The notes: generated by a model from the letters alone, not told the origin. Shown: positions 24,054-31,844, counted from the first letter of the stretch. The stretch: DNA of 40,268 nt from Thiotrichales bacterium (GCA_020341835.1 CP070838.1:1452893-1493160), one strand, 5' to 3'. A program made the numbers and translations.

Positions 24054-25049
24054 CTACTGCCAGGGCCGATGATAGGCACCAAGCGTCGTCTGGGAGCCTT
24101 CCGACACCTTCTCGAGTTCCTTCATCCAGCTTGATTCGGGTTTAAAGCCGTCCGGGCTTTGCCGACACCTGTCTATGGCCGCACGCCAGACTTTTGTCAC
24201 TTGCGCGACATAAGCCGGGCTTCGCTGACGGCCCTCGATCTTGATTGCCGCGACACCAACCGACTGCAATTCCGGGAGCAAATCGAGTGTATTGAGGCTG
24301 GTGGGCTCCTCGATCGCATAGTAGGTATGGCCGCCCACATTAAATCGACCCTTGCAAAGGGTTGGATAGCCCGCGGTTTGCCCCTGTGCATAGCGTTCTA
24401 TGAGTACGTTGTTAAGCCTTGTTTCCAGACCCGACGGAGTTTCATTCCAGCACACTGAATCGGCTGGCGAGCAGGCGCCAAAAGTATTCGGTGATCTGCC
24501 GGTGACGTAGGACGACAGCAGACAGCGGCCCTCGACCATGACGCAAAGACTGCCAAAACCGAACACCTCGACCGGCACCGGGCTGCCCTGCGCCACCTGG
24601 CGGACCTGTTTGAGCGACAGGACCCTGGGCAGCACCACGCGCTGGATACCGAAATTGTCATGATAATAGCGGATGGCTTCGGCACTGGTCGCCGACCCCT
24701 GCACCGATAGATGCAGCCGGAGATCAGGCCATCGACTGCAGGCATAGTCCATGACACCAATATCAGCAAGAATCAGAGCGTCAATACCCAGGTCAGCGGC
24801 ATGATCGACCGAGTTCTGCCAGCGCGACCAGCCCGATGGTTGAGGATAGGTATTGATTGCTGCAAACACCTTGACGCCACGATCATGGGCGTAACGAATA
24901 CCCTGTTGTGCGCGCCTGTCATCAAAGTTGAGCCCGGCAAAATGGCGCGCATTGGTGTCATCTCGAAAACCCATGTACACCGCGTTGGCACCATTTTCCA
25001 CGGCCGCCTTGAGTGAAGGTAGATTACCGGCGGGACAGACCAGTTGCAT
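24054..25049 (-). CDS. ubiU: UbiU, O2-independent ubiquinone hydroxylation subunit
   Basis: 331 residues from the ATG at 25049, chosen because GGAG lies eight bases upstream and MQLVCPAGNLPSLKAA matches the family start; the frame stays open further upstream. The cluster cysteines are Cys169, 176, 193 and 232 (SLCVMVEGRCLLSS, FGACSP, TLCKGRF), the same numbers as in E. coli UbiU. EEPTSLNTLDLLPEL and KIEGRQRSPAYVAQVTKVW are family signatures. It partners UbiV. A 121-base gap separates it from yhcC, with no separate promoter that I can see. Confidence 0.95.
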   Translation of the reverse strand: MQLVCPAGNLPSLKAAVENGANAVYMGFRDDTNARHFAGLNFDDRRAQQGIRYAHDRGVKVFAAINTYPQPSGWSRWQNSVDHAADLGIDALILADIGVMDYACSRWPDLRLHLSVQGSATSAEAIRYYHDNFGIQRVVLPRVLSLKQVRQVAQGSPVPVEVFGFGSLCVMVEGRCLLSSYVTGRSPNTFGACSPADSVCWNETPSGLETRLNNVLIERYAQGQTAGYPTLCKGRFNVGGHTYYAIEEPTSLNTLDLLPELQSVGVAAIKIEGRQRSPAYVAQVTKVWRAAIDRCRQSPDGFKPESSWMKELEKVSEGSQTTLGAYHRPWQ

Positions 25050-25170
25050 AAACTTTCTCCAGTTGATATCCGCTTTCGTTACTGATTCAAAACAGTTACC
25101 GGCAAACACTTGTGGAGAACCACATGGGATACCATACGCCCGCGTTTGATTTTCTGAGACCCGCAACCGA

Positions 25171-26142
25171 TTACATAGCGGGACATGTCAGACCTCCTGA
25201 ATGGAGCAGTTCCGGTGTTCCCTGCTGATAATCGCGGATAGCGTCAGGTTTTGACCGCTTTGCCAGTGCCATTGTTATGCGGTTGAGTACCAGCCATTTT
25301 TTTGCGCACCACGCTGGCGCCAGCAGAATGCTGGCAGATGCCGTGCCAGTCAGACGATGGAACACAATCTCCGCAGGTGTTCGACTGATCAGTTCCACCA
25401 CATCGTCGACATATTCATCCAGGGTTAACGGTCGATAGGACCCGCGACGCCACTCATTCGCTAGCTGTGTGCCTTTGACAACATGCAAGGGATGAAACTT
25501 GAGCCCATCCACCCCGAGTTCCAGCACCCTGTCGAGCGAAGCAATATGATGGTTCGTGGATTCGCCTGGCAAACCCAGAATCAGGTGCGTACACACTTTA
25601 ATGCCACGGTTGCGCGCTCGCAGTACTGCCTGCCTGTATTCGGCAAAACCGTGCCCCCTGTTAACACGCTCCAGCGTCGTATCATGCGCCGACTGCAACC
25701 CCAGCTCCAGCCAGACCTCGTAACCCTGTTGCTGAAAGCCTGCCAGCAGATCGAGGACTTCATCAGGTACGCAATCCGGTCGCGTTCCGACATCCAGCCC
25801 GATGACATCAGGCTCTCTCAGTGCCTGAGCATACAAACCGGCAAGCTCATCAACATCAGCATAGGTGTTGGTATAAGCCTGAAAATAGGCAATATATTTT
25901 TTTGCGCCGGTGCGCTTCGCGATAACCCGCCTGCCGGACTCGATCTGCGCGGAGATCAGATCCGGCTTGCGGCCGTTCGGGCTGAACGAGGCATTGTTGC
26001 AGAACGTACAGCCTCCCTTGCCGATACTGCCATCACGGTTTGGACAGGTAAATCCCGCGTCGATGGCGATCTTGTGCACACGCTCACCATAACGGACCTG
26101 CATGGCCTGGCCGAAAGTATTGACATATTGCGCGAGATTCAA
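25171..26142 (-). CDS. yhcC: YhcC-like radical SAM protein
   Basis: 323 residues starting at TTG with AGG six bases upstream; MNLAQYVNTFGQ aligns with the start of E. coli YhcC. The family has an unusual cluster motif CX11CX2C, seen as Cys33, Cys45 and Cys48 (TCPNRDG, GKGGCTFCNNASF). IAYFQAYTNTYADVDEL, VGTRPDCVPDEVLDLL and VWLELGLQSAHDTTLERVNR are all present, as is HPLHVVKGTQLA. The biochemical role of YhcC is not established. It is the first gene of the transcript that continues into ubiU-ubiV, with an Fnr-like site 61 bases upstream. This association suggests a role when oxygen is low. Confidence 0.92.
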   Translation of the reverse strand: MNLAQYVNTFGQAMQVRYGERVHKIAIDAGFTCPNRDGSIGKGGCTFCNNASFSPNGRKPDLISAQIESGRRVIAKRTGAKKYIAYFQAYTNTYADVDELAGLYAQALREPDVIGLDVGTRPDCVPDEVLDLLAGFQQQGYEVWLELGLQSAHDTTLERVNRGHGFAEYRQAVLRARNRGIKVCTHLILGLPGESTNHHIASLDRVLELGVDGLKFHPLHVVKGTQLANEWRRGSYRPLTLDEYVDDVVELISRTPAEIVFHRLTGTASASILLAPAWCAKKWLVLNRITMALAKRSKPDAIRDYQQGTPELLHSGGLTCPAM

Positions 26143-26175
26143 GGAATGCCTGCTTGGGTGGTCAAAGAATGGGCA

Positions 26176-26216
26176 ATCTTAGGTAAAAACCACAGGAAAT
26201 AAATGATCCAGGTCAA
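26176..26216 (-). promoter_or_regulatory. Fnr-like operator and promoter of yhcC-ubiU-ubiV
   Basis: On the minus strand the site reads TTGAC-CTGG-ATCAT (26216 to 26203), eight of ten matches to the Fnr half-sites. TAAGAT at 26181-26176 is a fair -10. A start near 26168 places the operator centre at about -41.5 and leaves a leader of about 27 bases to the TTG start. E. coli ubiUV is also Fnr-activated. Confidence 0.55.
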
Positions 26217-26375
26217 GTAGTGCCTTTATGCTTTCGCAATAACACTCTGCAACACAACGAAATCGGGACGAGGGTCCGGATTTGCGATTCTGCCGTTCTG
26301 TATCGGCATTTCAGGTACACCGTCCTATTACAACCAGCCCGGAACCGCGCACGATCGGCCGGACTGATCGTAGGC

Positions 26376-26416
26376 TTGACTCAAATCAAGGAGACTTAGT
26401 CACAATCGGATTTAAC
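26376..26416 (+). promoter_or_regulatory. Fnr/Anr-like operator and promoter upstream of the hemerythrin gene
   Basis: TTGAC-TCAA-ATCAA at 26376-26389 has nine of ten matches to the Fnr consensus halves. TTTAAC at 26411-26416 is a fair -10, giving a start near 26423 and the operator centre at about -41.5. The leader to the hemerythrin ATG is about 214 bases. The rest of the 26217-26636 gap shows only the G8 small-ORF region noted separately. Confidence 0.6.
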
Positions 26417-26441
26417 ATCGACTATGGAGAAGGCTGTACGA

Positions 26442-26546
26442 ATGATTATAGATCTGCGCGTTATCAGTTCCACAGCTTGTTGTACTGACGAGGGGGGGGT
26501 GCTGGTCGTGCGGTTTATTCTCAGCATGCAGCGCCACCGGTTATAA
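26442..26546 (+). CDS. Candidate small ORF interrupted by a G8 tract
   Basis: 34 codons from an ATG with GAGAAGG eight bases upstream (MIIDLRVISSTACCTDEGG at the start). Eight consecutive G at 26492-26499 fall in codons 17-19. Reading with one extra G would move into a frame that stays open for about 40 more codons, to a TAA at 26618-26620, just 16 bases before the hemerythrin ATG. It may thus be a small gene with a slippage-prone or miscalled homopolymer. No family is recognised and chance cannot be excluded. Confidence 0.22.
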   Translation: MIIDLRVISSTACCTDEGGVLVVRFILSMQRHRL

Positions 26547-26636
26547 CCCGATTGGATTACAGCACCGCTCCAACGCCACCTGAGTTTAATGGTAAAGCAG
26601 TGAAAGGTATGCCGGTCTAAATACAGGGAAACACCC

Positions 26637-27101
26637 ATGATCTCCAGACTACTCGTTGAGCACGACCACATCCTGAAGACACTAAATTTCCTGGAGATGC
26701 AGTTCCTCGAATTATGCCGCGGCGGCACACCGGACTACTCGTTGATGGAAAGCATTCTCGAATATGTTCAGGAATACCCGGAACAGGTCCACCACCCCCT
26801 GGAAGACAGGATATTTTCGATAGTACTGGAGCGTGTCGATGACGCCGAATTAATCCAGCAAATGATTTCAGAACATAAAGAGCTGGAATTAAAAACCCGA
26901 AAATTAAGGGAATCGCTGAAATTACTGGAAAGCCATGCAATACCCAGGGACACGTTAATAGACCAGCTGTCAGAGTTTCTTATTGAGCAGAGACAGCATA
27001 TGTATATTGAAGAAAAAAAGGTACATCCGCTGATCGAAAGCAATCTGACACAGGATGAATGGGAGCAGGTTCAATCCACCGTGCCGCTGTACAAAAGTTA
27101 A
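26637..27101 (+). CDS. Hemerythrin-like (HHE) domain protein
   Basis: 154 residues of a four-helix bundle. Putative di-iron ligands are seen along the helices: LLVEHDHILKTL (His9, His11), VHHPLEDRIF (with HH and Glu), ISEHKEL, and EQRQHMYIEEKKVHPLI. This is the HHE pattern of cytoplasmic hemerythrin-like proteins, which bind O2 or NO or sense redox state. No fused domain or export signal is present. GGG lies before the ATG. The Fnr-like site upstream and the denitrification-type neighbourhood point to a role when oxygen is limiting, perhaps handling O2 or NO; that is inference. Confidence 0.9.
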   Translation: MISRLLVEHDHILKTLNFLEMQFLELCRGGTPDYSLMESILEYVQEYPEQVHHPLEDRIFSIVLERVDDAELIQQMISEHKELELKTRKLRESLKLLESHAIPRDTLIDQLSEFLIEQRQHMYIEEKKVHPLIESNLTQDEWEQVQSTVPLYKS

Positions 27102-27209
27102 ATACTGACTTACACAGCAAGACGCGTTAACTGCAGTAGTCCAGACTCGATCCGACAGATACCGTTAGACGCCGCCACATCTGAGATGGCCTCGACGCTG
27201 GTCCGTTTT

Positions 27210-27398
27210 TTATCTCTCGCCAAGGCGCAAAGCACGCCAAGAGATCGTTAGTTTCCTTGAATTAATAGTCTCTGCGCACTCAGCGCGCCCTGCGAGAGCA
27301 AAACTTCTTTGTACTCTCACAGGGAGCGCTGGGAATCTGTTTGCCTGGCGTGAATGAGTAAAAAAATCCTTTGCGTGCTTTGCGCCTTGGCGAGATAA
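27210..27398. repeat. Nested palindromic, MITE-like repeat element
   Basis: The outer arms are long and nearly perfect: TATCTCTCGCCAAGGCGCAA continuing with AGCACGC (27211-27237) and its complement GCGTGCTTTGCGCCTTGGCG continuing with AGATAA (27373-27398). Inside lies a second imperfect pair, CAGCGCGCCCTGCGAGAG near 27280-27298 and CTCTCACAGGGAGCGCTG near 27314-27331. No transposase is encoded. The words CAAGGCGCAAAG and CTTTGCGCCTTGG belong to a kind of intergenic repeat common in environmental proteobacteria. It fills most of the 423-base gap between the hemerythrin gene and nrdJb; the remainder shows nothing clear. Confidence 0.7.
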
Positions 27399-27524
27399 GC
27401 TGTTTTTGCCTGTTGCAATGGCGGTCAGATCGGGTCGGCTCGAATCACCGACACAATCAATGTGTCCGGTTCAAACACAATCTGACACTGAATATTTGAT
27501 CAACTCGCGACTACGACACATTCA

Positions 27525-28253
27525 TTATCCACACTTGGAATCGCCGCAGCTCAGGCAGGTCATGCAGCCGTCCATGCTGATCACTGCTTTGGTGTGACAT
27601 TTCATGCACAGTTGAGAATTCGGCGGAAACTCACTCGAGGTGTCTTCGGATGTTCTGCGGCCGCTTACATGGATAGACTCATATTCCTTGCGTTTGGCGT
27701 CGAGAATTTCACGCTGGCAATCATCGATGCTCTTGTCTTCGATCATGCCGATCATCTTCATGTGGCATTCAATCGCATCGCCGATCTCGGCCACCAGTGA
27801 GGGTTTGTACTTACCGCCCTTTTTGAAGTAGCCGCCGCGAGGATCAAACACGCTGCGTAATTCGTCGACCAGGAAAGTAACATCGCCACCTTTTCTGAAC
27901 ACCGCGGAAATGATCCGGGTTAATGCAACGATCCACTGAAAATGATCCATGTTTTTCGAGTTAATGAATATTTCATAAGGACGACGCATCTCGTGTTCGG
28001 TTCCCGGATTCAACACGACATCGTTGATAGTGATATAAAGGGCATGCTCTGACTGGGGTGTCTTGACCTTGTAGGTTGAACCGAGCAGCATTTCAGGACG
28101 CTCGAGTTTTTCATGCATATGAATAATTTCAGCTGTGGCTGAATCAGCCTCTTTACCTCGCGGTTCCGCAACCTGTTCGGCATCCGCTTCTGCCGGCATT
28201 TCATTATCCAGCACGTCATAGCCCACAATTTTGTTCTTGATTTCAATCGCCAT
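27525..28253 (-). CDS. nrdJb: NrdJb, C-terminal subunit of split class II ribonucleotide reductase
   Basis: 242 residues from the ATG at 28253, which has AGGGGA five bases upstream. The central part (about 60-175) is a TSCPD-type domain (YKVKTPQSEHALYITIND, FINSKNMDHFQWIVAL and LVAEIGDAIECHM). The tail is Cys-rich: LCMKCHTKAV then CMTCLSCGDSKCG. The last motif equals the C-terminal redox arm of single-chain NrdJ enzymes, which re-reduces the active-site disulfide after each cycle. The upstream nrdJa gene lacks this arm, so the two chains together make one complete enzyme, as in Pseudomonas aeruginosa. They are 46 bases apart in one operon. Confidence 0.88.
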   Translation of the reverse strand: MAIEIKNKIVGYDVLDNEMPAEADAEQVAEPRGKEADSATAEIIHMHEKLERPEMLLGSTYKVKTPQSEHALYITINDVVLNPGTEHEMRRPYEIFINSKNMDHFQWIVALTRIISAVFRKGGDVTFLVDELRSVFDPRGGYFKKGGKYKPSLVAEIGDAIECHMKMIGMIEDKSIDDCQREILDAKRKEYESIHVSGRRTSEDTSSEFPPNSQLCMKCHTKAVISMDGCMTCLSCGDSKCG

Positions 28254-28299
28254 GAAAATCCCCTGCAAATTATTATTCTTATTAGTACTGTCGAGTTAA

Positions 28300-30456
28300 C
28301 TAGAATTTTCCGTAATAACCTTCTTTCAACGCATCGTACAGATTTGCTGCAGTGTGTATCTCGCCGTCATATTCAATCTCTTCGTTTCCCTTGACCTCAA
28401 TAACGGTACCATCCTCGAGTGAGAACCTGTACGTGGTATTCTCCAGATCCTTGTCCTTGACCAGCACACCCTGGAATACTTCAGGATTGAAGCGGAAGGT
28501 TGTACAGCCTTTGAGCTTTTTCTCATAAGCGTAGAGATAGATATCCTTGAAGTCCTCGTAGGGAAACTCGGTCGGGATATTCGCGGTCTTGGAAATCGAT
28601 GAGTCGATCCATTTTTGTGCAGCAGCCTGAATATCGACGTGCTGTTTCGGTGTGACGTCATCAGCGCCGATGAAATAATCGGGCAGTTTTTCTTCTTCCT
28701 CGTCTGAAAACGGCATCGCCTTGCTATTGATCAATTCCCGGTAGGCCAGTAACTCGTAGGACCAGACATCGACTTTTTCCTTGCTCTTCTTGCCCTCGCG
28801 AATGATATTGCGTGAATAGTGATGGGCAAAACTCGGTTCGATACCGTTGCTTGCGTTGTTGGCGATCGAAAGCGCAATCGTTCCGGTCGGCGCAATCGAA
28901 CTGTGGTGGGTAAAGCGAGCGCCGACCTGCGCCAGCTCTTCAACCAGTTTCGCATTGACTTCGGCAATCTTCTGCATGTAACGACTGTACCTGGCATGCA
29001 GGACCTTGCCCTTGATTCTGTCGCCCTTCTTCCAGCCATCGTCCAGCATTTCCGGCCTGCGCCGCAGCATTTCCGCAGTCACTTCGAACTCCTGCTCGAG
29101 CAGAGGCGCGGGGCCCTTTTCCCTGGCCAGTTCCAGTGCACATTCCCATCCGGTCAGCGCCAGCTCACGTGTTACCTGCTCGGTAAACTCGAGCGATTCT
29201 TCGGAACCGTAGCGAATACCCAGCATGGTCAGTGTTGAGCCCAGGCCCAGATAGCCCATACCATGGCGTCGTTTGCTCTCGATTTCTTTTGCCTGCTGTT
29301 CGAGCGGAAGCCCATGAATACCGACGACGTTATCGAGCATGCGGGTGAAAACCCTGACAATCTCCCGGTATGTCTTCCAGTCAAAGCTGGCCTTATCGGT
29401 GAAGGGTTCGTTGACCAGGCGCGTCAGGTTTATCGAGCCCAGCAGGCAGGCGCCGTACTCGGGCAGGCCCTGTTCACCACACGGATTGGTCGAACGAATT
29501 TCTTCGCAGAACCAGTTGTTGTTCATCTCGTTGTATTCATCGATCAGGATGAACCCCGGCTCTGCATATTCATAGGTCGATGTCATGATGACATCCCACA
29601 AACGCCGGGCCGGGATTGTCCTGTAGACCTTGCAGGCGATCTTGCCATCTTCATTGGCGATATAACCGGTTTTGATGGGCCAGTCGCGCCAGATCACCTG
29701 TTCGCTGTCGTTCAGATCAATCCTGCTTGCCTCGACCTCCTCTTCCGTCAGCGGAAACGCCAGCTGCCATTGAGCATCACTCTTGACCGCCTCCATGAAC
29801 TCGCTGGTAATCAGCAAGGAGAGGTTGAACTGGCGCAGGCGGCCGTCCTCACGCTTGGCACGAATGAAATCGATCACGTCCGGATGACCGACGTCAAACG
29901 TGGCCATCTGTGCACCGCGTCGACCGCCCGCGGATGAGATCGTGAAACAGACCTTGTCATAGATATCCATAAACGACAGCGGCCCGGAAGTCACCGCACC
30001 CGAACCCGAAACATAGGCGTTATTGGGCCGCAAGGTGGAAAACTCGTAACCGATACCGGCGCCTGATTTCAACGTCATCCCGGCTTCATGGACTTTCTGC
30101 AAAATATCGTCCATCGAATCGTGGATCTTGCCGGATACCGTGCAGTTGATCGTCGAGGTCGCCGGCTTGTGCTCGAGGGCGCCGGCATTGGATATGATGC
30201 GACCCGCCGGTACCGCGCCATGGCGCAATGCCCACAGGAATTTGCCGTACCACTCTTCCCGCTTTGCCGGTGTTTCTTCAATCTCGGCGAGCGCACGTGC
30301 GACACGCGCAAAGGTATCGTCGATGGTGTTGTCGATAATCTCACCGCTGGCGGATTTGAGCTGATATTTTCTCTGCCAGATATCCTGTGACGCCGGCTGT
30401 AACGGGATTTCAACCGAGGTATCTGCGGGGGTACGAGGGTGGTTAACGACGCTCAT
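28300..30456 (-). CDS. nrdJa: NrdJa, adenosylcobalamin-dependent ribonucleotide reductase catalytic subunit
   Basis: 718 residues. The class II enzyme reduces ribonucleotides using a radical made from adenosylcobalamin, so it needs no oxygen and is not harmed by it. Active-site elements are visible: Cys105 in STINCTVSG and Cys337 in YGACLLGSINL form the reducing pair, and STNPCGEQG carries the radical Cys326 with Asn324 and Glu328. SGAGIGYEFSTLRP, AGGRRGAQMA and SSIAPTGTIALSIANNASNG are further class II signatures. There is no N-terminal ATP-cone. The C-terminal Cys arm is missing and is supplied by NrdJb. No cobalamin riboswitch is seen upstream; NrdR boxes are. Confidence 0.95.
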   Translation of the reverse strand: MSVVNHPRTPADTSVEIPLQPASQDIWQRKYQLKSASGEIIDNTIDDTFARVARALAEIEETPAKREEWYGKFLWALRHGAVPAGRIISNAGALEHKPATSTINCTVSGKIHDSMDDILQKVHEAGMTLKSGAGIGYEFSTLRPNNAYVSGSGAVTSGPLSFMDIYDKVCFTISSAGGRRGAQMATFDVGHPDVIDFIRAKREDGRLRQFNLSLLITSEFMEAVKSDAQWQLAFPLTEEEVEASRIDLNDSEQVIWRDWPIKTGYIANEDGKIACKVYRTIPARRLWDVIMTSTYEYAEPGFILIDEYNEMNNNWFCEEIRSTNPCGEQGLPEYGACLLGSINLTRLVNEPFTDKASFDWKTYREIVRVFTRMLDNVVGIHGLPLEQQAKEIESKRRHGMGYLGLGSTLTMLGIRYGSEESLEFTEQVTRELALTGWECALELAREKGPAPLLEQEFEVTAEMLRRRPEMLDDGWKKGDRIKGKVLHARYSRYMQKIAEVNAKLVEELAQVGARFTHHSSIAPTGTIALSIANNASNGIEPSFAHHYSRNIIREGKKSKEKVDVWSYELLAYRELINSKAMPFSDEEEEKLPDYFIGADDVTPKQHVDIQAAAQKWIDSSISKTANIPTEFPYEDFKDIYLYAYEKKLKGCTTFRFNPEVFQGVLVKDKDLENTTYRFSLEDGTVIEVKGNEEIEYDGEIHTAANLYDALKEGYYGKF

Positions 30457-30488
30457 TGGCTAACTCCTTGAAATATCTGGCATGTTAC

Positions 30489-30536
30489 ATACCAGATATA
30501 GTGTTGTTGTTATTGTTGTATCACTATATGTTGTGG
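30489..30536 (-). promoter_or_regulatory. Pair of NrdR boxes upstream of nrdJa
   Basis: Two 16-base sites, ATACCAGATATAGTGT (30489-30504) and TCACTATATGTTGTGG (30521-30536), each match the NrdR consensus at about 13 positions. Their starts are 32 bases apart, three helical turns, the usual spacing for cooperative NrdR binding. They lie 33-80 bases before the nrdJa start, so ATP/dATP-responsive repression of nrdJab is expected. Confidence 0.8.
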
Positions 30537-30686
30537 ATCTTAGAACATAAACACGCCGCTTGTCTATCAGAAATTTTCATCCGCTGTACCACCCGTGGTT
30601 AACGCTGAGAATCTTCATATTAACAACAGACCGACGGTTCCCGCCATCACCGCGTGGAAGGATAATTCCTATTCATATCAAGCCAT

Positions 30687-30695
30687 TGTTATAAT
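30687..30695 (+). promoter_or_regulatory. Extended -10 promoter for the antiporter operon
   Basis: TGT followed by a perfect TATAAT (30690-30695) makes an extended -10 element; the -35 region is poor. A start near 30702 leaves 25 bases before the mrpE ATG and rules out the upstream in-frame start at 30595. Confidence 0.55.
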
Positions 30696-30726
30696 CTTGC
30701 TGGCATCCGGTCATGACAAAAAAATA

Positions 30727-31218
30727 ATGGGACACCCGCTTAAACACCTCATCAACCTCGGCGTTTTACTGTTCGCGTTGTGGCTGGGCTTGTCCGGACA
30801 GCTGGATCCACTCCTGCTGACATTAGGACTTATCTCCATCTGCCTGATACTCTATCTGTCACATCGCATGGATACGATTGACCAGGAGATCTATCCGGCC
30901 AGGTTGACGATTTTACTGATCCGTTTCTGGCTGTTTCTGGCGCGTGAAATCGTTGTCGCCAATATCGACGTGATCAAGCGCATTTTCCGGCCAGGAAAAA
31001 ACAACATCAGCCCACAGCTATTCGAACTGCCACTGACCCAGCGTACCGACCTTGCGCGCGTGATCTATGCCAATGCCATCACGATGACGCCGGGCACCGT
31101 CAGCGTCAACCTCGACTCCAGAACAATCACCGTACATACCTTGAGCATCGAAGCGGCTGATGAACTCCGCGGCAATCGCATGGCCAATGCCGTGCCCGAA
31201 GAAGACCAGGAGAAATAA
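30727..31218 (+). CDS. mrpE: Mrp-type cation/proton antiporter subunit E (MnhE/MbhA)
   Basis: 163 residues from the ATG at 30727; the frame is open to 30595 but that start lies upstream of the promoter. Two to three membrane helices are at about 5-45 and 60-75. The cytoplasmic end has the MnhE signature FELPLTQRTDLARVIYANAI followed by TMTPGTVSVNL. MrpE is a structural and assembly subunit of multi-subunit Na+(K+)/H+ antiporters. It is the first gene of a tightly packed run whose order (E, F, G, DUF4040/MbhE, B, C, D) is that of archaeal membrane-bound hydrogenase antiporter modules. Confidence 0.9.
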   Translation: MGHPLKHLINLGVLLFALWLGLSGQLDPLLLTLGLISICLILYLSHRMDTIDQEIYPARLTILLIRFWLFLAREIVVANIDVIKRIFRPGKNNISPQLFELPLTQRTDLARVIYANAITMTPGTVSVNLDSRTITVHTLSIEAADELRGNRMANAVPEEDQEK

Positions 31219-31220
31219 CC

Positions 31221-31493
31221 TTGATTTTTTCTGTCGCCGCTTTCGCCATCCTGGTCACGATATCGCTTGCGCTGGCTCGTGCCTTCCTGGGACCGACCCT
31301 CTATGACAGGATTCTCGCGGTCAACATGGTCGGGACCAAGACCGTTCTGTTAATCGCTGTTTTTGCGGTACTCTCCGGGCGCACGGATATGATCGATATC
31401 GCCCTGATGTATGCGCTGATCAACTTTATCGGCGTCGTCGCGGTACTTAAGCTGGTCGAACAGGGAAACTTTCATACATCAGGGGAAGACTAG
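31221..31493 (+). CDS. mrpF: Antiporter subunit F (MnhF/MbhB)
   Basis: 90 residues starting at TTG with AGGAG nine bases upstream. Three membrane helices. The MnhF signature is seen as ARAFLGPTLYDRILAVNMVG followed by TKTVLLIAVFAV and DIALMYALINFIGVVAVLK. It is a small core subunit of the Mrp complex. It lies two bases after mrpE. Confidence 0.92.
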   Translation: MIFSVAAFAILVTISLALARAFLGPTLYDRILAVNMVGTKTVLLIAVFAVLSGRTDMIDIALMYALINFIGVVAVLKLVEQGNFHTSGED

Positions 31494-31505
31494 GCTGTAT
31501 ATAAA

Positions 31506-31844
31506 ATGATAGTGGTTGAATTCACCAGCTGGTTTTTTATCATTTCGGGTGCCCTGCTGGGCATTGCCGGTGGAATCGGCATTCATCGTTTTCCTGATTT
31601 CTATTCCAGACTGCACGCTGCCGGTATCACCGAGACGCTATGTTCCGCCATGTTTCTGATCGGGCTTTGCCTGCAGACCGGTATCAGTATAGCCAGCGTG
31701 AAACTGCTGCTGATTTTCATCCTACTGTTTTTCAGCAGCCCGACCGCTACGCACGCGCTGGCCAATGCCGCCCTGCTCGGCGGACTCAAACCTGAACTCG
31801 ACGAAGAATATCACGGTCATTGCTTTGATAGACACGCTGATTGA
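31506..31844 (+). CDS. mrpG: Antiporter subunit G (MnhG/MbhC)
   Basis: 112 residues with three membrane helices. The family signature GIGIHRFPDFYSRLHAAGIT sits after the first helix, and FFSSPTATHALANAA near residue 80. The C-terminal tail (LDEEYHGHCFDRHAD) overlaps the start of the next gene in another frame and may not be conserved. Confidence 0.92.
   Translation: MIVVEFTSWFFIISGALLGIAGGIGIHRFPDFYSRLHAAGITETLCSAMFLIGLCLQTGISIASVKLLLIFILLFFSSPTATHALANAALLGGLKPELDEEYHGHCFDRHAD

Noticed and set aside
25483..26202. 239-codon frame opposite yhcC
   Set aside because: Antisense shadow of a clear radical SAM gene.
27210..27398. CRISPR array or tRNA in the repeat region
   Set aside because: There is one nested inverted repeat, not regularly spaced direct repeats, and no cloverleaf could be drawn.
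30457..30720. Cobalamin riboswitch for nrdJ
   Set aside because: Looked for because the enzyme uses adenosylcobalamin, but no B12-box-like sequence was found; NrdR boxes explain control.
30595..30726. Longer mrpE start
   Set aside because: It lies upstream of the extended -10 element and adds residues not seen in the family.
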